Shown here: piece by piece, positions 32,726-40,258 of the stretch | Layout of the letters: every line of letters starts with the position of its first letter | How positions within the stretch are numbered: position 1 is the stretch's first letter | Assembly: GCA_017552985.1 (NCBI GenBank) | Contig: JAFZNO010000089.1 | Span: 1 to 49,847 of the forward strand | Reading direction: 5' to 3' | DNA length: 49,847 bases | Source: Lachnospiraceae bacterium | Lineage (GTDB): Bacteria > Bacillota > Clostridia > Lachnospirales > Lachnospiraceae | Made by a program: the position numbers and the translations under genes | Notes under the pieces: model-generated | Seen by the model: only the letters and a program-made list of their open reading frames with translations | The model's database searches: none | What the model was told of the DNA's origin: nothing

Positions 32726-34519
32726 ATGATCAACGTAACGGTGTGGAATGAGAATTTGCATGAGAGATTGCAGGAAGATATCCGGAAGGTGTATCCGGAC
32801 GGGATCCATGGGTGTATTGCGGAGTTTTTGTGTCAGAATGAGGAGATCAGGGTGCACGTGGCGACGTTTGACGAGCCGGAGCACGGATTGACACAGGAGA
32901 TCCTGGATGCCACGGACGTGCTGGTGTATTGGAGTCACATGGCGCAGGAGGCGTTTTCGGACGAGGTGGCGGAGAGGATCCGCCAGGCGGTACTAAACGG
33001 CATGGGACTGGTGGCATTGCATTCGGCGCATGCCAGCAAGATGATGAAAAAGCTTCTCGGGACGACGATGACTCTAAAGTGGCGGCATGGAGACCGCGAA
33101 CGGTTATTTGTGACAGCACCGTCACATCCGATCGCGCAGTATATCCCGGAATATATCGAGCTTCCCGTGGAGGAGATGTACGGAGAGTATTTTGACATAC
33201 CGAAGCCCGACGACGTGGTGTTTACGGGATGGTTTGCCGGCGGCGAGGTGTTCCGGAGCGGCTGTACGTTCACGCGGGGGCTTGGAAAGATCTTTTATTT
33301 CCAGCCGGGACACGAGGCATACCCCACGTATTATGACAGATTCATTCAGCGGATCATCATGAATGCGGTGCTTTGGTGCGCGCCGACGCGGCGATTAAAG
33401 CATCCCATGGAGTGCCAGGAGGTAAAGATGGCGCCTGAGGAGATCAGCGGATACGCGGCGAAGGCGAGAAGAGGTGACGCAAGTGTCACAAATCAGGCGA
33501 GCGGCGTAAACGCAGGGAGCGGGGCATATGCCACAAGTGGACAAAACGCAGGGGATGCTTACATATCGAGCGCTTCAAATACTGGCAACGAAAGAAACAT
33601 GGCAGGCGGAGCAAGCGAATGCCCGTCCGGTCCCATCAAGCTTTCCATCTTTTATGAGCATTTGCGGGAGGCCATGGAGCAGACGGGGAAATCCCTGGAG
33701 GAGCTTCTGGCGCAGGCGCGCAACGCCGGAATTACCGGTGTTGAGATGGAGTTTACGACGCTGGTGCAAAAGCCGGAATTGAACCGCATCATCAAGGATG
33801 CCGGGATGGAGATCTCGAATCTGTATCAGTTCTTTGACTTTGGCAATAAATATGCGGCGGGCATGCATACTGGAAGAAAGATGATCGACATGGCAAAGGC
33901 CATGGGGATCCGGCGCGTGATGCTGATCCCGGGATTTCTTCCGGAGGAGCAGGCGAAGGAGCTTTCCCGCGTCAGCCATTCTTTCGAGGAGACGGACCGC
34001 TACATGAGCGGGATCGCGGAGATCCTTGCGATGCGGGATGCCATCGCGGAGCTTACGGAGTATGCAAAGGATCGCGGGATCATGGTTTCGCTGGAGGATT
34101 TCGACAGCTTCACTTCGCCCATCGCCCGGATCAATCAATTAAAATGGTTCTTTACGCAGGTGCCGGACTTAAAGCACACGCTGGACATGGGAAATTATGC
34201 CTTCAGCAATGAGAGCGCCGAGGAGGCGTATGAGCTCTTTAAGGATCAGATCGGGCACGTGCACTGCAAAGACCGTGGTGAGGATGAGGAAGCGCCGGAG
34301 ATCTGGGAGGAGCTTGGGGTGCCTTTGGGCGAGGAATTGTTGCATCGCCGCGGCATGAAGCCCGTGCCCGTGGGGGACGGTTACGTGCCCATCGCGCAGC
34401 TCGTTCAGAAGTTGAAGGACCAGGGCTATGAGGGCTACATGGCCATCGAGCACTTTGGCGCGCCGGATCAGCTCGGGTTCATGCTGAAGTCCGCGGAATT
34501 CCTGAAGACGCTATTGTAG
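32726..34519 (+). CDS. ThuA-like domain fused to sugar phosphate isomerase/epimerase
   Basis: A 597-aa two-domain protein. Residues 1-235 match ThuA (trehalose utilisation) proteins, with a class I glutamine-amidotransferase-like fold: TDVLVYWSHMA, GLVALHSAHASK, LKWRHGDRE, GRGLGK-like TRGLGKIFYFQPGHE. A Gly/Ala/Ser/Asn linker (about 255-300) follows. Residues 305-597 are a xylose-isomerase-like TIM barrel: NAGITGVEMEF, VMLIPGF, VSLEDFDS, LDMGNYAF, IGHVHCKDR and YMAIEHFG, with metal-binding residues in place. GGAGGAGGGG before ATG 32726 marks the start. It probably acts on a carbohydrate or keto-sugar. Substrate unknown. Confidence 0.88.
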   Translation: MINVTVWNENLHERLQEDIRKVYPDGIHGCIAEFLCQNEEIRVHVATFDEPEHGLTQEILDATDVLVYWSHMAQEAFSDEVAERIRQAVLNGMGLVALHSAHASKMMKKLLGTTMTLKWRHGDRERLFVTAPSHPIAQYIPEYIELPVEEMYGEYFDIPKPDDVVFTGWFAGGEVFRSGCTFTRGLGKIFYFQPGHEAYPTYYDRFIQRIIMNAVLWCAPTRRLKHPMECQEVKMAPEEISGYAAKARRGDASVTNQASGVNAGSGAYATSGQNAGDAYISSASNTGNERNMAGGASECPSGPIKLSIFYEHLREAMEQTGKSLEELLAQARNAGITGVEMEFTTLVQKPELNRIIKDAGMEISNLYQFFDFGNKYAAGMHTGRKMIDMAKAMGIRRVMLIPGFLPEEQAKELSRVSHSFEETDRYMSGIAEILAMRDAIAELTEYAKDRGIMVSLEDFDSFTSPIARINQLKWFFTQVPDLKHTLDMGNYAFSNESAEEAYELFKDQIGHVHCKDRGEDEEAPEIWEELGVPLGEELLHRRGMKPVPVGDGYVPIAQLVQKLKDQGYEGYMAIEHFGAPDQLGFMLKSAEFLKTLL

Positions 34520-34527
34520 TTTATTAC

Positions 34528-34556
34528 TTGCGTTATTTTCAATTTCAAGATATAAT
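34528..34556 (+). promoter_or_regulatory. Promoter of the SseB-like gene
   Basis: TTGCGT (34528-34533) and TATAAT (34551-34556) are 17 nt apart. The leader contains a TGCGGA/TCCGCA hairpin (34585-34603) and is GC-rich up to the start at 34674. Confidence 0.65.
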
Positions 34557-34673
34557 AAGCCTAGTTGTTTGCCCGGCGGTTCATTGCGGAGGGGAAATCC
34601 GCAGGGACCTGGCGTGGCATGGCGCATGACGCGCCGCACGGAAACGGGCGAAGGAAAGGTTAGGAGCAATCAC

Positions 34674-35561
34674 GTGACAAGAGAAGAGAAAATTGAGAGA
34701 TTAAGAAATTTACCCAAGGCATACATTCTGTATTCCCTGTATACGCGCATGCCTTTTGTAGAGTGTGAGCAGACGAATTATTATGATCAGGCGTTTTTGT
34801 TTGAGACGCATGAGGATGCCGAGGAAGCCGGCAAGCACATGATCGAGAACGGCGACGCAGTCGGCATCACGGAGCTGAAGACCATGGAGATGCCTCGTCC
34901 CGAGGGAGAGAACAGCAACGTGATCCCCATGAAGAAGCTGATGCGCAATCAGGTGCGTGAGCATCTGACAAAATTCCCCCTGATGGGACTGAATGCCGTA
35001 TTCTTTAAGCCTGCAGGCGAACGCGGCGAGAGCCTTCCTCTTGACGAGGTGCTCCCGCAGCAGGTTAAGGACGCCGTTGAGAAGGAAAAGAATGAGCTGA
35101 TGGGCGTTCAGCTGACCGGCATGTATTTTGCACAGTATCTGCGCCGCAAGGATAAGGACGTGGCGCAGGCGAAGGAGCGCTACGAGGAGTTTTACGCAAA
35201 CCTTGCAAGGGCGAAGTTCCTTCTGCCTGTCATCCCTGAGAAGGGTCACGAGGACGATCCTTCCATCAACCTGACGGCCTGCATGCTGCCCATTTACACC
35301 CCTACGCCCGACAAGAACGAGAAGGGTGAGGACGAGGAGCCGGTAAAGATGTCCGCCCTTGGTCTGTTCACCAACATGGACGAGCTGGTAGTGCACAGCA
35401 GAAATCACGTAAAGGACGTGCGCATCGTGCGCGTTGCGCCTGACGAGGTGAAGAATTTCCTTCCTGAGAGCGTGGAATTCATCGTGATCGATCCCCTGAC
35501 CATGAGCATCACGTTAAAGATCGACGACGTGGTACGCATCCTCAAGGAAATCCGCAGCTAA
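34674..35561 (+). CDS. SseB-like domain protein
   Basis: A 295-aa cytosolic protein. The C-terminal half, with ARAKFLLPVIPE, LTACMLPIYTP and LGLFTNMDELVVHSR, matches the SseB N-terminal domain family common in Firmicutes. The N-terminal 140 residues are a second alpha-beta region (AYILYSLYTRMPFVECEQTNYYD). The start is GTG 34674 with AGGAG 7 nt upstream. The frame running back to 34569 covers a structured leader and is not used. It is monocistronic, with its own promoter. No biochemical activity is known for this family. Confidence 0.82.
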   Translation: MTREEKIERLRNLPKAYILYSLYTRMPFVECEQTNYYDQAFLFETHEDAEEAGKHMIENGDAVGITELKTMEMPRPEGENSNVIPMKKLMRNQVREHLTKFPLMGLNAVFFKPAGERGESLPLDEVLPQQVKDAVEKEKNELMGVQLTGMYFAQYLRRKDKDVAQAKERYEEFYANLARAKFLLPVIPEKGHEDDPSINLTACMLPIYTPTPDKNEKGEDEEPVKMSALGLFTNMDELVVHSRNHVKDVRIVRVAPDEVKNFLPESVEFIVIDPLTMSITLKIDDVVRILKEIRS

Positions 35562-35611
35562 GCGGCGCGGGATTTGACCTGCATGGCACGTAACGGTCGC
35601 GGGTGAGTGGC

Positions 35612-37522
35612 TTACAGCCGCACTTCGACGTTGTACGTCCGGAGCCAGTAGCCGACCTGCAACAGGTAGGCAAGGAGCTGGGGTCCTGCCATGAGCTGGC
35701 CATAGAAGGGCCGGCCGTAATCGCTGGGTTTTTCCAGGTATTTTAGAACTTTATTCCGGTCGAGAAGGCGCGTCAGCGGCTGCGCCGGATCGGACAATAC
35801 GGTAAGGAGCTCCTTCCGGAGGAGGCCCTCGTAAGCGGGGTCGTAGGTCTTCGGATAGGGGCTCTTTTTGCGCGTCAGGATTTCCTCAGGAAGAAGTCCC
35901 CGGGAGGCTTCGCGAAGGAGACCCTTGACCACGCCGCCGTGGCATTTCATCTCCCAGGGCACGTTCCAGAGGTATTCGACGATGCGGTGATCCGCAAAGG
36001 GAACGCGGGCCTCAAGGCCGGCGTGCATGCTGGTCCGGTCCATGCGGTCCAGGAGCGTCTGCATAAACCAGCGAAGGTTTAGGAAGGAAATCTCGCGCCG
36101 GCGCCGTTCCTCACTGGATTCCCCCGAAAGGGCAGGGCATTCCCGGAGCGTTGTTTCATAAGCATTGCGGGCATATTCTTCTAAGGGCAGGAGCTCCAGG
36201 ACCTCATCCCGAAGAAGAGCCGTCCGGGGCAAGAAGTCCATGGACCAGGGGAAGATGGTGGCCTCGAAGCATTCCTTTTTGTGGAACCAGGGGTAGCCGC
36301 CAAAGATCTCATCCGCGCATTCGCCGGTGAGGGTGACCTTGTGACGCCGGGCCACCTGTCTGCAAAAATAGAGCATGGAGCTTTCCACGTCGGCCATGCA
36401 GGGGAGGTCGCGGGCATCTACGGCATCGAAAAGATGGCCGAAGAGGTCGCCGTTGTCGCATTCGAGGTAGTGATGGTCCGTCTGGCAGTGGGAGACCATG
36501 AGGTCGACGAAGGGACGGTCCTGGGAGGGCTGGAAGTCGTTGGCGCGAAAATTCTTGTCATTTCCCGCAAAGTCAAAGGAATAGGTGGAGAGAAGCTGGC
36601 CGCGCTTTTTCAGCTCCTCGCTGCAGACGGCGGTGACGAGGCTGGAGTCAATGCCGCCGGAGAGGAAGGTGCAGACGGGCACGTCGGAGAGGAGCTGCAT
36701 GCGGATGCTGTCGGTGACGAGAAAGCGCGTCTTTTCTACGGTTTGCGCCCAGGAATCTTCATGTGGGTGGCTTTCCAGCTGCCAGTAGGGCGTCTGGAGA
36801 GGTTTGCCGCCGGCAAATTCCAGCGAGTGCCCCGGCAGTACCTCCGAGATGCCTTGAAATACGCCCTTTCCATAGGTTTTGGCAGGGCCGAGGCCGAAGA
36901 TCTCACAGAGTCCCTCCCGGTCCACCGCGGAGGGGAAGCCGGGAAAGCGCAGGATGCCCTTGATCTCGGACGAAAAGAGGAAGGTCTGGCCAAGGAACGC
37001 GTAGAATAGGGGCTTTACGCCGAGTCTGTCGCGGACGAGAAGAAGGCGCTGGGCCGCCTCGTCCCAGATGGCAAAGGCAAAAATGCCGTTCAGGGAGCGG
37101 ATGAAATCCGGCCCGTGCATGAGATAGCCCAGAAGGATCACTTCGGTGTCGCAGGTGGTCTCAAAGACGGCGCCCTCGCGAAGGAGCTCGGCTCGGAGGG
37201 CGGGACTGTTGTAGATCTCGCCGTTGAAGACGATGGTGGCGGCGTGGTTGCAGAAGGCGGTCCCGATGTCTGGACCGGAGCTGGAGTTGGCGCATGGACT
37301 GGCGGGGCGGGCGCTGCGGGTCATGGGCTGGGCGCCGCCCTCGGGATCCAGGCTGGAGAGCCGCACGTGGGACAGGCCCACGTGCCTTTGGAGGAAGACG
37401 CCGTCGGCATCGGGGCCGCGGTGCTTCTGCACCTGCCCCATGGCCTGGAGTGCCTGATAGTATTTTCCCGGATCTTCGCGGAAATTTTCGTGGAGGTTAC
37501 AAAAGCCGGCAATTCCACACAT
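35612..37522 (-). CDS. asnB: Asparagine synthase, glutamine-hydrolysing (AsnB)
   Basis: A 636-aa enzyme making asparagine from aspartate, ATP and glutamine. The N-terminal glutaminase domain starts MCGIAGF (catalytic Cys2), with KHRGPDADG and IVFNGEIYN. The C-terminal synthetase domain has TFLSGGIDSSLV (PP-loop), TGECADEIFGGYPWF and SMHAGLEARVPFAD. An insertion of about 25 residues rich in Ser, Ala and Pro lies between QPMT and IVFNGEIYN, where relatives have only a few residues. AAAGGAG 7 nt before ATG supports the start. The stop of dpaB is one nucleotide upstream, so asnB is the third gene of the dpaA-dpaB-asnB operon. Confidence 0.93.
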   Translation of the reverse strand: MCGIAGFCNLHENFREDPGKYYQALQAMGQVQKHRGPDADGVFLQRHVGLSHVRLSSLDPEGGAQPMTRSARPASPCANSSSGPDIGTAFCNHAATIVFNGEIYNSPALRAELLREGAVFETTCDTEVILLGYLMHGPDFIRSLNGIFAFAIWDEAAQRLLLVRDRLGVKPLFYAFLGQTFLFSSEIKGILRFPGFPSAVDREGLCEIFGLGPAKTYGKGVFQGISEVLPGHSLEFAGGKPLQTPYWQLESHPHEDSWAQTVEKTRFLVTDSIRMQLLSDVPVCTFLSGGIDSSLVTAVCSEELKKRGQLLSTYSFDFAGNDKNFRANDFQPSQDRPFVDLMVSHCQTDHHYLECDNGDLFGHLFDAVDARDLPCMADVESSMLYFCRQVARRHKVTLTGECADEIFGGYPWFHKKECFEATIFPWSMDFLPRTALLRDEVLELLPLEEYARNAYETTLRECPALSGESSEERRRREISFLNLRWFMQTLLDRMDRTSMHAGLEARVPFADHRIVEYLWNVPWEMKCHGGVVKGLLREASRGLLPEEILTRKKSPYPKTYDPAYEGLLRKELLTVLSDPAQPLTRLLDRNKVLKYLEKPSDYGRPFYGQLMAGPQLLAYLLQVGYWLRTYNVEVRL

Positions 37523-37523
37523 G

Positions 37524-38135
37524 TCAGGACTCCTTTCGGGACGGGGCCGCGGGGTAAGAGATCAGCACCGGCTGGTATTGCTTATGCTCCAGGGCGTGCT
37601 CGAGAGTGGGTTTCAGGAGGTCCAGGCGCGCCACGAGGGAATTGGGCTTTTTCACCCAGTTATCCTGGCCAAAGGGGACGAAATAAATGCTTTTGGAATT
37701 ATACAAAAGGCCAATGTTCTTAAGGTTCATGCCGAGGCCGTCATTGGTGGAAATGGCGATCACCAGGGGTTTTCCCGTGCGAAGGTGGGCCTTGGCCGCC
37801 ATGAGGACGGGGCCGTCCGTGATGCCGTTTGACAGCTTTGCGGCAGTATTCCCGGTACAGGGCACGATGGCGAGAACGTCCAGAAAGGAGGAGGGGCCAA
37901 GAGGCTCCGCAGTCTCGATCGAGAGGATCGGATCCCGTCCCGTTATGGCCGTGATGCGCCTTAAATAGTCCTTTGGAGTTCCGAAGCGGCTGGAGATCTG
38001 CTGGGCCGCATCGGAAAGGATGGGGTACAGGTTTGCCCCCGCGTCCTTTAGGCCTTCAAGGGTCTGGAAGGCTTTCTCATACGTGCAAAAGGAACCCGTC
38101 AGGGCCAAGCCCACGTTTTTTCCGCTAAGTTCCAT
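37524..38135 (-). CDS. dpaB: Dipicolinate synthase subunit B (SpoVFB)
   Basis: A 203-aa flavoprotein-like subunit: GKNVGLALTGSFCTYEKA at the N-terminus, then VLAIVPCTGNTAAKLSNGITDGPVLMAAKAHLR and GLGMNLKNIGLLYNSK. With DpaA it makes dipicolinic acid from dihydroxy-tetrahydrodipicolinate in the mother cell during sporulation. The start is taken at ATG 38135 (MELSGKNV). A GTG at 38144 would add three residues. It lies 28 nt after dpaA. Its presence is good evidence that the organism forms endospores. Confidence 0.92.
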   Translation of the reverse strand: MELSGKNVGLALTGSFCTYEKAFQTLEGLKDAGANLYPILSDAAQQISSRFGTPKDYLRRITAITGRDPILSIETAEPLGPSSFLDVLAIVPCTGNTAAKLSNGITDGPVLMAAKAHLRTGKPLVIAISTNDGLGMNLKNIGLLYNSKSIYFVPFGQDNWVKKPNSLVARLDLLKPTLEHALEHKQYQPVLISYPAAPSRKES

Positions 38136-38163
38136 GAAAATCACGCACCTTTCCTGAATAGAA

Positions 38164-38994
38164 TCACGTAATGATTTGCATAACGTATTTTACCAACCGT
38201 TCCGCGCAGCTTTTTGCTGAATATTTTCCGGGAAGGCCGGGGCAGAACAGGGCTCGGAGGGACAAATTCCCGGCCAGCTCATAGTCCACGCCGGTCCGGC
38301 CGGAGGCGACGTCGATGATGAGGCAGTCCTGGCGGACCTGGGGCAGGCATTTTTCGCCGAGATGGCAGGCGGGAATGGTATTGAAAACATAGTCGAAGCG
38401 GGCAACGTTTTCCGGAAGCTCCGCAAGGGGGAGGGTCTGGTGGCCCCGGGCCATGGCCATGGCGAGCTCCGCGGGATCGCGGACTGCCACGGTAACGCTG
38501 GCGTGGAGGCCCCAGAGTCTCTGGGCGATCAGGCTGCCGCACCGCCCGAAGCCAAGGACGAGGCAGTTGCTTTGGTGAAGGAGGGTTTCCTGGTTTGAGA
38601 GGGCCTCCAGAATGGCGCCCTCGGCCGTGGCAACGGCGTTAAACAAGGTCAAGGCTTCGTCTTTCATAAAATCGTGGCATATGATCGAGCGCTCCTCGCA
38701 GTGGCGAAGAAAATGACTGGGAAAAAGGCCGCCAAAGATCATTTGGCGTTTTCTCAGAAGGCGCTGGAATTCCGCGACGGAGACGGAGCTTTCTTTTTCG
38801 CAAAATATTTTGCCGTTTTTTTCAAAGGGGATGCCGCAGATGACGGTTCCGGCACCGCCAAGGGCTTCCTGGAATTGTACTCCGGGAGTGGGCGCGTCAA
38901 AGCGAAGAACCCTGCATCCTTCCCGGGAAAGAATGGGGGCCATGTAGGAAATGCGGCGGTCGCCGCCGATCAGGCATACGTCTCTGTAATCCAT
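38164..38994 (-). CDS. dpaA: Dipicolinate synthase subunit A (SpoVFA)
   Basis: A 276-aa NAD(P)-binding subunit: DYRDVCLIGGDRRISYMAPIL at the start, a dehydrogenase loop LVLGFGRCGSLIAQRLWGL near residue 155, VFNTIPA, and a C-terminus DVASGRTGVDYELA with LRALFCPGLPGKYSAKSCAE. The usual family length is about 290. ATG 38994 is chosen. The frame extends to a TTG at 39021 without ribosome site. First gene of the minus-strand sporulation operon. The 134-nt gap to the divergent rhomboid gene must contain its promoter, but no clear sporulation sigma site was identified. Confidence 0.92.
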   Translation of the reverse strand: MDYRDVCLIGGDRRISYMAPILSREGCRVLRFDAPTPGVQFQEALGGAGTVICGIPFEKNGKIFCEKESSVSVAEFQRLLRKRQMIFGGLFPSHFLRHCEERSIICHDFMKDEALTLFNAVATAEGAILEALSNQETLLHQSNCLVLGFGRCGSLIAQRLWGLHASVTVAVRDPAELAMAMARGHQTLPLAELPENVARFDYVFNTIPACHLGEKCLPQVRQDCLIIDVASGRTGVDYELAGNLSLRALFCPGLPGKYSAKSCAERLVKYVMQIIT

Positions 38995-39075
38995 TTTTGG
39001 GAGGGTTGGCGAGGGAGCCAAAGGAAAACTTTGTATAGATTACGTAATTTCATGCGAAAGCGTGCTTGTCAAAGG

Positions 39076-39105
39076 TTGACGAAAAAGGGCATTAAGTGGT
39101 AAAGT
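39076..39105 (+). promoter_or_regulatory. Promoter of the rhomboid gene
   Basis: TTGACG (39076-39081), an 18-nt spacer and TAAAGT (39100-39105) precede the rhomboid start by 23 nt, giving a short leader. Confidence 0.6.
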
Positions 39106-39128
39106 AATGGCATAGTGGGGAATTATGT

Positions 39129-39773
39129 ATGAACGGAACGTGGAATCAAAAAAAATGGAAAGAAATCCCCTACGTCAGCGTAATGCTGGTGGCCGTCAAC
39201 GTGCTGTTATTTCTCTTCACGGAGTTTGGCGGGGATGATCTTTATGAAGTGGGGGCGCTGACCGTGGAAGGCGTGCTTGTGCGCGGTGAATACGAGAGAT
39301 TCATTGTCAGCATGTTTTTGCACGGGGGCATTGATCATATTTTTAATAACATGGTGATCCTGTATTTTATGGGTTCCATGATCGAGAAGGAAATCGGACA
39401 CCTGCCCTACGGCGTGATCTATTTTCTTTCCGGGATCGGCGGGGGCATGCTGTCGCTCTACGTCAAGCTGATCCAGGGAACCTCCGTCGGAAGCGTGGGC
39501 GCAAGCGGTGCCATCTTTGGGTTGGACGGATTGCTTCTCGCGATGGTGCTCTTTTACCGGAAGCCGATGCCGATGGTAACGCCGCTCAGGGTTGGCCTGA
39601 TGATCGCGCTGAGTCTTTACAGCGGTTTTACCGCCAGCAACGTGGACAATGCCGGGCATCTCGGCGGACTTCTCACGGGACTGATCCTGGGATCACTGTT
39701 TTGCATGATCAAGCGCTATTCGAAGGGATTGCCTTCGCTGATGCGCGGCAGGGACGAGGATGACGATTTTTGA
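39129..39773 (+). CDS. Rhomboid intramembrane serine protease
   Basis: A 214-aa membrane protease with six TM helices. Signatures are the His-containing FLHGGIDHIFNNMVILYFMG (TM2), the nucleophile motif SVGASGAIFG (Ser of GASG) in TM4 and the catalytic His in NAGHLGGLLTG (TM6). Cleaves TM segments of substrate proteins inside the membrane. Substrates are unknown. A short charged tail ends in EDDDF. Own promoter at 39076-39105. The HIT gene follows after 53 nt. Confidence 0.92.
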   Translation: MNGTWNQKKWKEIPYVSVMLVAVNVLLFLFTEFGGDDLYEVGALTVEGVLVRGEYERFIVSMFLHGGIDHIFNNMVILYFMGSMIEKEIGHLPYGVIYFLSGIGGGMLSLYVKLIQGTSVGSVGASGAIFGLDGLLLAMVLFYRKPMPMVTPLRVGLMIALSLYSGFTASNVDNAGHLGGLLTGLILGSLFCMIKRYSKGLPSLMRGRDEDDDF

Positions 39774-39826
39774 TGCCGGAAGGCATGGATGAACTATAAA
39801 CTGGGGAAAGGAACAGGTAGGCAAAA

Positions 39827-40234
39827 ATGAAGCAGGATAATTGTATTTTTTGTAAGATCGCGAACGGGGAAATCCCGTCAAGAACGGTGTATGAGGATGC
39901 GGATTTCCGTGCCATCCTGGATCTTGGACCGGCGACGGAGGGACATGCGCTGATCCTTCCAAAGGAGCATGCGGCAAATCTGTATGAGCTGCCGGATGAG
40001 CTCGCGGCGAAGGTGCTTCCCGTTGCGAAGAAGGTTGCAGCGCTCTTGAAGGACCGCCTTGGATGCGAGGGATTGAATCTCGTGCAGAATAACGGTGAGC
40101 TGGCAGGCCAGACGGTCATGCATTTCCATTTGCACCTGATCCCCAGATATGAAAATGACGGACAGACGATTCTTTGGAAGCCAACGGAGCCCGGTGCGGA
40201 GGAGTTGGATGCGGTTTTGAAGAAGCTCAGTTAA
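39827..40234 (+). CDS. HIT-family nucleotide hydrolase
   Basis: A 135-aa Hint-type protein. It has the N-terminal zinc-like CIFCKIANGEIPS, GHALILPKEHAANL, and the histidine triad HFHLHLIPR that hydrolyses phosphoramidate or AMP-linked substrates. Normal length. Follows rhomboid and precedes the large repeat protein by 24 nt, probably cotranscribed. Confidence 0.93.
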   Translation: MKQDNCIFCKIANGEIPSRTVYEDADFRAILDLGPATEGHALILPKEHAANLYELPDELAAKVLPVAKKVAALLKDRLGCEGLNLVQNNGELAGQTVMHFHLHLIPRYENDGQTILWKPTEPGAEELDAVLKKLS

Positions 40235-40258
40235 GGACTGTGTTAGGGAGGAAAAACA

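Noticed and set aside
34569-34673. Extended N-terminus of the SseB-like protein
   Set aside because: Region is a GC-rich structured leader. GTG 34674 has AGGAG at good spacing and gives a normal start.
36281-37009. 242-aa plus-strand frame opposite asnB
   Set aside because: Shadow of the asnB coding strand. The asnB motifs are complete and the opposite frame has no domain.
38994-39060. Sporulation sigma (SigK-like) promoter for dpaA
   Set aside because: A CATGAAATTA stretch resembles a SigK -10, but no -35 element at proper spacing was found.
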